From: Metridium senile
Taxonomy: Eukaryota > Cnidaria > Anthozoa > Actiniaria > Metridiidae
Assembly (NCBI GenBank): GCA_949775045.1
Contig: OX459108.1
Coordinates: 5,459,961 to 5,523,960 of the forward strand
Length of the DNA stretch: 64,000 bases
Direction of reading: 5' to 3'
Part shown: in pieces, positions 23,701 to 34,800 of the stretch
Layout of the letters: each line of letters starts with the position of its first letter
Numbering within the stretch: position 1 is the stretch's first letter
Position numbers and translations under genes: made by a program
The notes under the pieces: generated by a model
The model's input: only the letters and a program-made list of their open reading frames with translations
Databases searched by the model: none
What the model was told of the DNA's origin: nothing

Positions 23701-26700
23701 TTCCATCGCTCTTCACGCGATAGCTTCTTCTAGCTTCATCTCAAAATCATCTCACGGAATCTTAGCTTTTCTTAGATTTTTCGAAATGCTCTTATTTCGA
23801 ACGATTTCTTTACCTGATAAAAACATAATATTTTATTTTATTTTACCACATTTTCAGACCAAAAACATACATAATCGTCAGAACAATCATAAAGTGGCTG
23901 CCTTCAACCTTGGAGTCGCTGAAGCTGTTAAGGTTAGTAATGGTAAAAGCTGACCTGAAACAATGCGGGCTTTATATGTTGGAATAGGAGTACTTGATAT
24001 ATGGGTACTCGATTACTCATGACTCTTGGAGATTTTATGTTTTCAAATGTATGTTTTTAACAACACAAGGACCTTCAATTTGGTATATATTTGACTGCCG
24101 GTCTGGTAAAACTGATGGCAAAGATCACATATTGATATTGTATATTCTTGATTTTATTCTTTAGGCGAAGAATACAGCACGGCCAACTGAATTCTCTGTA
24201 AGTGCTTTATTTGTAAATAGAATAGGCGGACGTACGTACATTGACGTATTTTGTTATGGTTTTGCCAACCAACCATTGTTATCAGAACAAAGAAAATGAA
24301 CAAATCTATTGTTAAAATGGTTGGCAAATTGTCATCACAATACCAACACTTGTAAACACTACATTCACCTATATATTTGGGCGAGTCTTCACCAACTCGG
24401 AACATCGTTTAGGATTGGTTTGAAAAACAATAGAGTCTTTCCAAACAATTGCCCTAAACCTAACCAAACAATAGCGGTGCTGTCTAACTGGGGCCAATAA
24501 AAACGCAGCTTTCTACTGGTGAAGTCCAACCCATATATTTCGGCTATAAACTTCATTATTCAACGAATTATTGTTCATAATTGTTATCACTTATTTTTTG
24601 TGTAGCGCATATGTCATTTTCTTTTCTTTTTTTTTTCATGCAGAGATCTTATTTGTTTCAAAACCGTGCCCTGACTCCACCCCGTGTTATACAACAGAGA
24701 GCTTACTCGAACAATCTTAGCGAACAGGTACAGCTATAATAATGCAATATATGTAATATAATTTTTCCAATTTACATGCAGGCTTTGGTAGCGCTAATAG
24801 GGTATCAGATATTAATTAGTAATACATGTGCACTAGTGCGTAAAGTTGTATTTCACCATACTGCATCTGAGTTTTTATGAATGTTTTGATTTGTATTCAT
24901 ATTTTAGGTTTTTTTTTTAACTCTGGACAAATCGCATTGTTATATACCAACTGTCAAAGTTCATTTTTCTCGCAATTTGATTGGCCAAGAGGGTATCACG
25001 TGAACGTGAACAAATTTGGATGTTTCCGCGGCAACGACTCTCAGGCCTCTTCTACACGAATCCGATCCGGCTGAAACCGCATAGAAATATTTGCGTCCAC
25101 ACGAATCCTGTTGATCGCTTCCTATTCAAAAGTATGCAGTTTCAGTGACCGGGTTCACTGGAATTGTGTGGACGATAGGCCGATTCGCATCAAAAAGTAT
25201 GTGGTTTCAAAAATATCCGGATCCGTGTAGTCTCATAGTTGTACAAATAGCTCTCATAAAAAACAATTTTGCTAAATTTTGAGCCCAATTAGATGATTGA
25301 CAATTGATTTCGTGAAGTGTTGATGCATTTAAAAACATTTTGTTCCACTATAATAACACATCTACTTGAAATACTAAATTCTGATTGGCTGAACTGTTTA
25401 CTTTGTGTTGTTGTTTGAAATACAGTAGATGAGTGCTTCAGAAAGTCGTATTGTAAGTGGATATATTATAAAATGGAAATGCCAACTAAGTTCTCAAAGA
25501 ATAAAGGAATGAGTACCACTTGTATTTGATGGAAGTTGGTTAATGCCACTCGTGCTACGCATGCACTCACTTGTATTAAGCAACTTTCATCAAATAAGCG
25601 GGACATTTTTCATTAATTCTTCTCAAACTGTGGAATTTGATATATTAAACTTACAGGTCACAGCAAAGAATGAGAAGTTAAGCCGTTTGACACGAGAGCA
25701 AGAATTCCTTGAAAGACTGGAGCAAATACAGCTAGCTGAAGAGTATGTATTTAGCTATTTCAAAAACGAATGAATTTTGTTGGAATACTTAGTACCGAAT
25801 AGTTCATTGTACAAAAATGAATTGTACAAGTTGACTTTGGATATTTTGGTAAAATGATCATACACATGATATTATGCAAATCCAATGCTCTACCAATGCA
25901 TTCACCCAGGGTTAGGTTCACCTAGTTTTGTTTGTCACTTTCCTGTTGCCTTAACCTTGTTGACAACATGAGCCAACTAATAATAATAATAATAACTTTA
26001 TTTATAAAGCGCACTTTGCAAAATGCCCAAATGCGCTAATGTCTCGTGAGACAAGTTAATTCATTACAATATATAAAAATATAGTTACAACTGGATTATA
26101 CTTATAACTATGAATTACAAATTAAATGCAATTAATTTCGATTGGAAGCTTGTTCCATAACATAGGAGCACAGATAGAAAATGATCTTAAGCCATAACAT
26201 TTCAGATTATATGTTGGCTGCTCTAATAATAGCTTATTTCTGTGACCTTAAACTTCGCCTAGGAATGTAATGCTTCAAAATCTCCTGAAGGTATATTGGA
26301 GCAAGTCCTTTTTTGCTTACATAATCCCATTTTTACGTTCATGATAGCAATAATTTCTCAAATTCATTTTCTGTTTCTTGTTCATTAGTCTTGCCCTTCA
26401 ACGAGAACAGTTTCTCCGTGAGAAAAAAATAACAACTGATGTGTACAAGACGGCACTAGACACACAGGTAAGTCTTTCCAAAATAGAACGCAAATACTAA
26501 AACCATGAAATGAGAGTAAAATACGTATCTAATAGAGTAAAAGCAGAATATCCATGAAACATATTCGAGCGAAAACACTTTAACGACGATATAAAAACAC
26601 AATAGGGTTCTCATTAACCCGTGAAACAAAGTGCATTAGTTCAAGTATGATAGTCAACATAATTGAATTCAGGTGCATTAAAATAATCAAATACACTAAA

Positions 26701-29605
26701 GTGTGCCTTTCACGGACTAATGAAAGCGGCTCTATTTACCAACTTATTTACTAACAGTTTTTATTTAGTAACTATTTAGTCAGTATCACTCAACCAGATT
26801 TATCTAATAAAAAAAAAAAAAAAGAAACAAGCTCATAACATGCAGCTTTACCTGTTTTTGAGTTTCTGTATCAGTCACTGTCATTGGCACACACCAGAGT
26901 TAGTACGGACAAATCGTCTCAACGGACATACAATGTATCGTAAATTGATTTAATTTGATTTAGTCTCAAATTGTGTTCGTCCCGTTTTACACACCATGCC
27001 AGACGACTTGGTCGCCATAAGATGAATTGTCTGTGTTCTAGTATAAAACCCTGTCATTGTAATTGCCACTGTCGTATTATCCCTTCCATTGTCACTTTAA
27101 TCATTATTATTGTTGATGTTATTGTCCATTGTCAGTCCCAGCTAGTTGCACAAAAAGCTCAGGAAAAACAATTAGATTTACCAGGCTTCACTCTTCCACC
27201 ATGTAAACCTGGATCGTTACCTCCCTTTGATCCAGAATATCTCATGTCCAGGAACCAGCCAGGCAGAAAGTTAAAGGTAGTTAGTTAGTTTACAACATTA
27301 GAGTAGAGCTGTTTGCTAAAATATTTAATGTAGGAGCATTGTGAGAGTCCAAGTCTCCCCATTTATGTCTACCTTGAAGATTTGAGACGTTAAAAAGTAA
27401 TGTATTAATTAATTAATTATTCATTATTGTCAGTGCATGTATATTTTTGCGCATGCTTGCTATTACGAACAGATAGGTAAAGAAAGTGTATTTAGTATTT
27501 ATACATGTAAGTAACGTTATAAAACAGCTATTACGAACAGATAGGTAAAGAAAGTGTATTTAGTATTTATACATGTAAGTAACGTTATAAAACAGCTATT
27601 ACGAACAGATAAGTAAAGAAAGTGTATTTAGTATTTATACATGTAAGTAACGTTATAAAACAGCTATTACGAACAGATAAGTAAAGAAAGTGTATTTAGT
27701 ATTTATACATGTAAGTAAAAGTTATAAAACAGCTATTACGAACAGATAAGTAAAGAAAGTGTATTTAGTATTTATACATGTAAGCAACGTTATAAAACTG
27801 ACGTTATGTCTTTAGAATGCAGGCCATAAATCCGTGAAACAACGTGATACATAACATGAAACTGGAATATTAAGAATTTAGTTATTGATTGATTATTTAG
27901 TTATAATTGTCTAACTCAGAACTTACTCAAGCATGAATCTCACAATACACATTACAAGAAGATTTACAACACTCGTCATGGTCATGGGTTCTTTTGAAAA
28001 TGTCTCATTAATTATTCATGAATTTTTTTAATAAAGGATACACTAGTTACACTATTATGCTCCAGTAATACCCACATGTTGTACAAAATAGTGCAATTTT
28101 CTTTCACGGATATATGGCGTGCACTAATATATGGCAGAACAATAATGAAAGAAGAATATCTTCAGTGGCACAAATGAACTCAATAAAATGACCTTCTAAC
28201 AATATATGTGCCTTCAATCCCGTTAAAGACCCGAAATTTTATTCGAGCTTTTCTAATACTTGAACTGGTTTATTTACCACGTCGATTATCATCATTTCAT
28301 ACTTTAATTGAAATTCATTATTGAAGATATAAAGGTATTTATGATTTGATATATTTTCTTGTAATCAGGTTCGTTTCAAGCCCCTTCCTATCCCAGCGCT
28401 AGAACCGGACTCTAGTGGCCCTATATTTGGCATACATGACGTTACAGAGGACAAGCTAGAGGAACAGAGGCGACGAGCCCGTAAATTGTACCGTGAACAG
28501 CTTGATATGGTGTCCAACAAGAAACGCGGGGCCATATTGAATGACTTACGTAACCAGAAAGAAGAATCCGAGATGCTGGAACGTACCAAGAGAGAGTTAG
28601 TTAAACTTTGTATTATTTTATTAAAACGTCTACAATATATTTATGCCAGACATTACTGGGACTAATAAAAATGGGGTGTGTCTATAAAGAGGACGCGGAC
28701 GGTCCGCGGCGGACGGCGGATGGCGGATGGCTGAAGGCGGACGGCGGACGAAAAAATGAAAAAAATGAACATAATAATAAATAAACTTAACTAGTAGTTG
28801 TCAGTATTTCAATGTGGTTTTGCTTGACTTAAATACAATAAACTATAAGATAATAGTGACTGTATTCGGATGACCTGAAAAAGCGCCAAATTTAGATTGG
28901 CTTACGTACGCGTGTTTTCGGGTTTCTGTGTTTTTAAACTGAATGGCGCGCGCCACAGTACGAGAACGTTGTCTGCAGATATTGGTTTTAAAGTGTGTAC
29001 GGATGGATTTTTACTTATAGAGAGCTTACAAAACCCTTAGAAACCTAAGCAGATTTGGTCCGTGCACGAATTTTTTTTAGCCAGCTGGCATGCGCACGGA
29101 ATTTATTTGATAGAAATGCAAAGATTTGAGTGGCAATTTTGGCTTGCACGAAATGTTTGAGAGAAACTTTTTTAGAAATTTTTTAGAGATTAAGTCAAGC
29201 CTCTGGTAACCACGGTAAGCTTAGGAGAACATTTGAACCAAAATAATGTCATTAACTTTGTCTTTCAAAAAAGACATTAACACTAAACATAACCTTTACG
29301 AGATTGCTGTATTTGTAACTTTGGTTTCGTTCCTTTGCAGTATCATCATTGATCGGTCTGTGCGGCATCAAGAGCAACTACAAACGCGACGCTCACTCGA
29401 GCAGTCCTGGGCTGACAACGTACATAAGAAGAAATCCCGTGAAGAAGAAGAGAGGCAACGTGCTGTCTCTCCCGCGATGTTGATCCACGAACAGTGTGAC
29501 AAGTACAAGCGATGCAAGCAATGCGGTAGAAAACCACAGAACTGCGGAGAATCGAACGTCTGGTCCGAGTCACGATACGCACCTGGCTCTCGTCTAATCG
29601 TCTGA
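10571..29605 (+). CDS. CCDC81: CCDC81 (HU-domain, coiled-coil centrosomal/ciliary protein), 16 exons
   Basis: Exons: 10571-10649, 10718-10779, 10918-11074, 11816-12072, 13347-13429, 14428-14630, 22100-22361, 23502-23679, 23858-23932, 24165-24197, 24644-24727, 25657-25742, 26389-26467, 27136-27276, 28369-28595, 29341-29605. All junctions are GT-AG and phases agree, giving 756 aa plus stop. Residues about 20-99 and 100-185 form the two eukaryotic HU-like domains of the CCDC81 family (GLGIFTFSQRKLDVGNNKF; NVEFHFSGMGRLSFRDGKVK). Then come an acidic and Pro/Ser-rich linker, a CYLCHQRAEKNVPVYL cysteine pair near residue 381, charged coiled-coil segments and a C-terminal YKRCKQCGR...GESNVW motif. 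CCDC81 is a centrosome/centriolar-satellite protein in vertebrates (about 650 aa in human, from memory). AATAAA follows at 29941. Intron 6 (7.5 kb) is repeat-laden. Identification rests on family memory of the HU repeats. Confidence 0.92.
11405..11530. repeat. Poly-G tract and half copy of the GGGGTACTCCC-type MITE
   Basis: A run of about 20 G's at 11406-11425 leads into ACTCCCTTAGTAAATGG and the GACCTTTTAGGGTC motif, as in the fuller copy at 15435-15693. It lies in CCDC81 intron 3. Confidence 0.65.
13937..14000. repeat. CCGGTCTGA hairpin repeat containing an X-box-like site
   Basis: CCGGTCTGA (13937) and TCAGACCGG (to 14000) bracket ACCGTTGTCATGGTAACGGT, itself a palindrome matching the loose RFX consensus (13959-13972). 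It is in CCDC81 intron 5 and is probably a MITE fragment. Confidence 0.55.
14723..14797. repeat. (ATT)n microsatellite
   Basis: About 24 ATT units, in CCDC81 intron 6. Confidence 0.95.
14866..14910 (-). ncRNA. Hammerhead-ribozyme-like motif of a Penelope-like element
   Basis: On the minus strand: CTGAAGA, a short stem GGGC-TAAA-GCTC, then GAAACGTCAG. This agrees with the CUGANGA...GAAA core and the flanking helix of minimal type-I hammerheads found in Penelope-like elements. No endonuclease coding remnant is visible next to it. Activity is not shown. Confidence 0.5.
15435..15693. mobile_element. MITE with GGGGGTACTCCC-type inverted ends
   Basis: The left end has GAGTGGTAGGGGTGATCGG and the right end has CCGATCACCCCTACCACTTG, a clear inverted pair. 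Internally the CCTTTTAGGG motif recurs. Non-coding, in CCDC81 intron 6. Confidence 0.8.
16461..16648. mobile_element. 188-bp MITE with TA target duplication
   Basis: Ends TAGTGCGAATC / GATTCGCACTA. Sub-terminal arms include AGAAATCGTTTATTGTTC and GAACAATAAACGATTTCT. The element is flanked by TA on both sides, as expected of Tc1/mariner-like MITEs. Confidence 0.8.
18029..18155 (+). CDS. Possible alternative first coding exon of CCDC81
   Basis: An ATG at 18029 opens 42 codons (MATSVNTFSRVLNLLEYGET...) that end at a GTATGT donor in phase 1. That is the phase needed to join the CCDC81 exon at 22100. It lies inside the 7.5-kb intron 6 and has an X-box-like GTTTCCTTGGTAAC 100 bp downstream. No homology is recognised. 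It could also be a chance ORF. Confidence 0.35.
19969..20152 (+). CDS. Possible alternative first coding exon of CCDC81
   Basis: An ATG at 19969 opens 61 codons (MPASLKLPPILPGQSLIGQE...) with protein-like composition. They end at a strong GTAAGA donor in phase 1 that joins in frame to the exon at 22100. Upstream, 19845-19910 has AAGATGGCG and a CRE-like TGATGTCATA, suggesting a promoter. The resulting protein would lack both HU domains and keep the coiled coil. A near-perfect X-box GTTGCCATGGAGAC is at 20661-20674. Confidence 0.45.
20985..21370. repeat. Dispersed repeat interrupted by a nested MITE
   Basis: The outer segment (TAATAGTTCTTATTTAGTGAC ... GGTTGAGTGATACTGACTAA) recurs uninterrupted at 53690-53890. 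Here it is split by the Harbinger-like MITE at 21036-21232. Part of it also recurs in reverse at about 26745-26805. Confidence 0.8.
21036..21232 (+). mobile_element. PIF/Harbinger-like MITE 'CTACACGAATCCG', copy A
   Basis: 197 bp, ends GGCCTCGTCTACACG / GTGTAGACAGGGTC, flanked by TTA (21033-21035 and 21233-21235). A TWA duplication is typical of PIF/Harbinger. The empty site is visible in the repeat copy at 53690. Confidence 0.8.
21450..21600. repeat. Dispersed repeat (TTATTCACCGGTATCCACTGAG type)
   Basis: A self-complementary region (AATAATTAACACTTATTCGCC ... GGTGGATAATTG) without coding potential. The motif style is that of animal MITEs. Assignment is by eye only. Confidence 0.4.
25044..25230 (+). 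mobile_element. Harbinger-like MITE, copy B (3' end eroded)
   Basis: Same family as 21036-21232: starts GGCCTCTTCTACACG and ends at ATCCGTGTAG, lacking the terminal GGGTC. It is in CCDC81 intron 11. Confidence 0.8.
25980..26310. repeat. Dispersed repeat following an (AAT)n tract
   Basis: (TAA)n then CTTTATTTATAAAGCGCAC, a palindromic start typical of animal interspersed repeats. It lies in CCDC81 intron 12. No coding potential. Confidence 0.45.
27459..27799. repeat. Five copies of a 68-bp tandem repeat
   Basis: Copy starts at 27459, 27527, 27595, 27663 and 27732. One copy is 69 bp through a small AAAAG change. Every unit carries ACATGTAAGTAACG (ACATGTAAGTAAAAG in copy 4, GTAAGCAACG in copy 5), which resembles a splice donor. 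It lies in CCDC81 intron 14. Confidence 0.95.
28677..28757. repeat. GC-rich GCGGACGGCGGA minisatellite
   Basis: Short GCGGACG/GCGGATG units in an otherwise AT-rich CCDC81 intron 15. Confidence 0.75.
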
Positions 29606-30024
29606 TCAACTGAGCTAAAACAAATTACAAATCAATACTAAACATTTGAAACTTTAAAGAAAGCGTTTTCTTTTTTCACAAATCAACACTGACTATCGAA
29701 AATTTCTCGAAGGTCTGACTATGGTTACTTTTCTCATCCCGCAAAATGTCCTACGGACTTTGGTTCCCTGTATTTTTTCTTTCCTCAGGGAATGGGTAGG
29801 ACGAGATAAGTGCATAACAACTTCACTGATGAATATTAGAAGTGCACTAAGACTAGTTAATACTGTCTTACTAAAGCTTTAAAAAGTCGGTACAAACGTG
29901 GTGTGATAGTAGTAATCTTGCATATATTTAACAATGTGTGAATAAAATAAAGCGTGCTTTTTTATAGAAAGTTGTATTTGTGGATAACAACCCCAGGGGA
30001 GTTTGAGGGGCAATTCACGGCTTA

Positions 30025-30399
30025 GGCCTCTTCTACACGAATCCGATCCGGCTGAAACCGCATAGAAATATTTGCGTCCACATGAATCCTGTTGATCGTT
30101 TCCTATTCAAAAGTATGCGGTTTCAGTGACCGGATTCACTGGATTCGTGTGGACGCAGGGGCGGATCCAGAAATTTGACAAGGGGGGTGAACTTTGATAT
30201 CCTTTTGGCGGATAACGGCAGACACAAGAGCGCAAAGATCGTAATGTGCCTGCTTTTCTTTGCTAAAACGGGACTTTACTCCAAAAAAGGGGGGTGAATA
30301 GTCACCCAGTTCACCCCCCCCTCCGTCCGCCCCTGGGACGATAGGCCGATTCGCATCAAAATATATGCGGTTTCAAAAGTAAACCGTGTAGCCGGGGTC
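30025..30399 (+). mobile_element. Harbinger-like MITE copy C, split by a nested MITE
   Basis: Ends GGCCTCTTCTACACG / GTAGCCGGGGTC with TTA/TAA at the flanks. The body is interrupted at 30156-30335 by a second element. Confidence 0.8.
30156..30335. mobile_element. hAT-like MITE nested in copy C
   Basis: 180 bp, ends CAGGGGCGGATCC / GTCCGCCCCTG, flanked by a 5-bp duplication GGACG (30151-30155 and 30336-30340). CAGGGGCGG ends are known from hAT MITEs. A 5-bp duplication would fit the hAT5 group. The uninterrupted site is visible in copies A and B. Confidence 0.75.
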
Positions 30400-31808
30400 T
30401 AAAGGTATCGAGTGTGCTAGTGCTCGTCGGGACTTTTCAACAAGACTTCATAAATGTCACTAAGTTGTTTAAAACTTACTGTGCTTGCGAGATTGCCGTT
30501 TAGACCAAAGCCATTTTCAGTAATAAATGAAACGTAACGTCGGAAAACATAGCTGATTTTGATTTTGAGCATTTGGCTTTGCCAAGCAGAAACCCACTAA
30601 TAAAAAAATTAAACATCGATAGAAGCCTGTCACAGTATAAAATGATTATTTATAATCAGACGACCTATAACCGGCGGTAATGTCTATTAAAATGCAATCT
30701 GTTTTCATTTTCCCAAACAAGCATAAAAGTTTTAGCCCATTCAAAACGTTTTCGACTGTTAACACTCAACCATCGAAAACGGATAAGAAACATCCGTTTT
30801 CGACACCAAGGTTTGTGGCTTCACAGTGCATGCCGGCGTGAAAAAGGTCCCTCCTATTCGCCCGTCCACATACAGTAAAACGCTGAACTTAATGTCCGCT
30901 TTCACTTAGATATATCAATATTATATCAGCACTGCTCGTTTCTTGATTCTGACGTTTAATTTTGGAAACACTTTATCAGTAAAGTCGAAATACGACTTAA
31001 GTTTTACCGTTTCGTCAATCTATCTATGTATGTTTCACTCTAAGATTTATTAGGATCCGCGTTCATACCCGAGCCACCATTATTAGTTTAGGAGATATTT
31101 GCCAATATTTCAGTGAACAAAGTGGTCACGTGACCTCGTGCCAAATATCTTTTAAACGAAAGGTAAAGGTGGTTCAGGTATTAAGGCAGATGTGAATAGC
31201 ACTTATAGTATGAAGTGCGAAAATATAATTAAGTTTCATAACCCTAAGGTCAAAGTTATAGATTTTTTGCAGCTCACATAGAGGCCACGTGACCAATTTT
31301 CCACAAAACGTTTCCCTTCAAAATGTTAAGATGTTAAAGTTATGTGAAATTGCCGATTTTGATTAGGTTCGATATAAAAACAACGATATAGCAAAAATAA
31401 AACGATAACTTCAAAATCATAATTCCGTTTAACCCTCCAGGCTTTAAAATGCTTGAAGGATTAGAGCAATTTGCATATCAAAGAATTGCCTAAAAAAAGT
31501 TGTCCTTTGTTTGCATGTCATGTTTGGTGTTCTTACCTTATTTGGTAGTGTCGATAGAACAGTTTTTCGCATTTTTCCCCGTTATTTTGAGTCCAAACTT
31601 CCAGATATCATAGATTTGACTTTTTCTTTCAGTCGGCCATTTTAGAACAGTTCAGAAACGAGGCTTAAAGCAGGAAGCCCAAATTTATGAAAATGTACAG
31701 GGATCCCGCACGAAGGACAACAATTGTTTGATATGCAAGAAATTAATTGGTGTTAATTGAGCAGCGAAGTATATACATGAGTGATGAGTAGTTTTCAATT
31801 TGTCTCAG

Positions 31809-34800
31809 ATGCCGAAAAATAAACTTACGTACAAAGACCCTAGTATTTACGATTTAGCTAGTGATTTAGAACAGTACAGAAGATCGTGGATGCATATGAA
31901 AGAAAATAAGCTGAATACCTATGCACTTCTTCTGGAGAGGTCGTTCTCAACGACTGCTCTATTTCTACGAAAACTGGCGAAAGAAATGAATAGGAAGCTC
32001 CATATCAAGAGTATCAATACACCAGTTGACCAAGCATTAGTGACTGGTGACAGGTTTGTCGATCAGTGTGAGTATGAATACGATTTTAAGGCTTTATATA
32101 CTCGCTACTCTCTTCTTGATATTTATATTGAACTTCTTCATTGCAGCATTTGATGAAGATGACTTCTGCGTACAAGAACTACCCAGCGTTGCCAGAGTCG
32201 TTCTAAATGAAGACTTCGTTCTAAATGAGGATGATACGGACGAGGAGATGGAAGTTATCGAAGACTCCCGCCCAGAGACTACTGACAGTTGGTGTCAAAC
32301 AGAAAACAGTACAGAAGTTGAAGTTCATGAAGTAGAATTTGAGATTCCCGATAGTGTGCTAGAGAGGCCGGTGTTTGGCGAGACTAGAGGCGAGTGTAGT
32401 AGTGAGAGTAGGCAGGTTGAGGGTGTAGAGACGAGTGTTGATTGCAATGTGGATCGTGTAAGCGTGGAGGATGTGTTAGTTGTAGATGTTGTAGAGAAAA
32501 GTATTGATAGGGATGCGGAAAACGAAGATGCTGGAGAAATTGATGATGTTGGAGATAGACGTGTAGATGGAAATGTGGAGGAGGATGATGGAGGAAAAGG
32601 GAAGTGGAAAGGAAGAATGGCCTCGGGGAAGAAGGGAAAAGATAACGAGAAGGCGGCGGCAAAGAATAACGAAGTGAGATCGAAAGGTGTCTGCCCAGAT
32701 TGCGGCAGGGCATATGGCAAGAAGTTATGGCGCCATCTACGTAATGTTAAAAACTGGTCGGAAGAGAAACTTAAGACAACATTTCAAAAAAAGAAAAAAG
32801 TATGTGTTAATCCTTTAAGGCAAGTACGTTTTTGTAATAATTAACAAAGAAAATATGTTGCTAAATTAACTGTCCGTTCTTCTTAGGCCGTGCCCATTTC
32901 CTGGCTGCGAAGCTGTGGTCAAAAACTACATATCGCACTGGAAGACGAAGCATAATGTTGACAAGAAAACCACTCCAATAGTGTAAGCTACAAAATTGCA
33001 TTTAATGCATTTTTATTGTTGTTGTTCTAAATGTGTTATTTTCTTCATTTAGATACAATAAATGGATGCGCAAGATGAAGGCCCGAGAAGATGATCCTGA
33101 TGAAAACATTGTTTCCCGGCCTCCTGTTATAGAAAGTAAGAGCGAAAAAGGCCTTTACACTTGATGGAGCATGCTAATAATATTTTTCACTTGCAGTTCC
33201 AAGTCAGTTTCAAGATAGAACTGAATGTACTAATATTAATGAAAACAATACGCACCTCTCACGGTCAAAAGGTGAAACAAATGATGAAGAAATAGAAAAC
33301 GCGCGCGCGTGCCGTGTGCAGTTATAAAGCACGCGGGGTTGTCAGAACACGAGAGAAGTATTAAGAGAAGCACGACGCAAAGTTCTCAACACTTCTCGAA
33401 TGTTCTGACAATCCCCAAGTGCTTTATAACTGCATACAGCACAGAAAGCAAGTTTTCTATTTCTTTTATAAAATACAAATTGATCAACATGCAAACGCGT
33501 GTGCTGTGTGCTCTCATAAAGCACGCGCCTCAACCAATCAAAATACATGATTTCAAATAGTTATTTTCTAAATGGGTATAGTAGGAATTGTCTTTGAAAT
33601 ATGTTAACTTTAACTGTTTTTATTTTGTAGTTCGCAAAGTCGTCATAGAATCGGGAACTAGTTCAGAGGACGAAGATGACTCTGAAGACTACATACCGAG
33701 CAACAGAGAACTTGATGAAGTGATTTCAGATTCCGAATCCGAATCCGCATCTGCGAAGGCTTCAACTAATTGTAAGTATAAGACCAACGGCTCTGCACTT
33801 GTTCTTATCATCTCCCTGAGTTACAAAATTTTTCATTTTAGCAATGTCCATCAATACATTTCTGAGAAAACCCTCAAAGTTTGGTGCTGCTTTAAAGGCA
33901 TTTGTGGCCTTCTTAAAAAGCCCAGATGGTGGTGCAATAATGGTGGTATTAATAAACTTATCGCTATAGTTGTTCTTATGAAACACATTATTCAGATGTT
34001 GAGTCTCACTGTGTAAACTATCTGCTGAGTCACAAATGATTTGAGCACGCCTTGTAAGAGTTTTAATACCAACACGCATAAACCAAGAAATCATAGGGAA
34101 AGTCTTATTGACATGTCTTCCTCGCCCAAATCCTATATTTCACTACCATACATCAGGGGGACGTCAGAGATCATATCACGTATTTTACAACCGCACAACA
34201 TCAGCGTAGCTCATAAACCCATATCTACACTACGCCAGATCCTGACTAAGGTTTAAGACAAAGACAGTCCTAATGATCGAATCGGTGCTATATATAAAAT
34301 TGCATGCAATGACTGTGAGGCTACATATATTGGTGAAACAGGTAGATCGTTTAATACTAGAAAACAGGAACATCAGAAAGCAGTTCAACAACAGGACAAT
34401 CGAAACAACATCGCCATGCATTATACCAAGACTGGACATTCCATTAACTGGGATTCTGGTGAATGTATTTCTTTTAGTGGGAACAGAAAGCAAAGACTAG
34501 TCCTTGAAAGTTGGTTTACCAAGTTAGAACATCAACCAATTAAAAGATCTATTACACTTCCAACACAATACAACCGGCTTGTAAACAAACTTAACAAACA
34601 AAACGCCGCCGAAACGGTACCGCCACACAATGGGACTTATGCCGCTAATTACACCCAACCACACAACAAGACCGATGCCGCTAACGACGCAACATCCATT
34701 AATTAGCGTGGGAGTATAAATATCACTCTATCTGACTTTTTATTCACTTGACTCTGAAGATGACTTCCGCACAGGATGTCGAAACGTCAGTCACATCAAA

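Larger units (their letters stand above)
29606..31808. other. Intergenic region with nested MITEs
   Basis: Apart from the CCDC81 AATAAA at 29941 and the nested MITEs at 30025-30399, I see no gene. A CAAGATATC-like palindromic stretch with GGTCACGTGACC is at about 31130. TTTTCAATTTGTCTCAG at 31792-31808 looks like a splice acceptor just before the next gene's first ATG. Confidence 0.6.

Noticed and set aside
27459..27799. CRISPR-like array
   Set aside because: The units are contiguous 68-bp tandem repeats without unique spacers, in a eukaryotic intron.
29500..29620. tRNA-like A and B boxes on the minus strand at the end of CCDC81
   Set aside because: The GTTCGATTC element is simply the complement of conserved CCDC81 codons (GESNVW region), and no cloverleaf forms.
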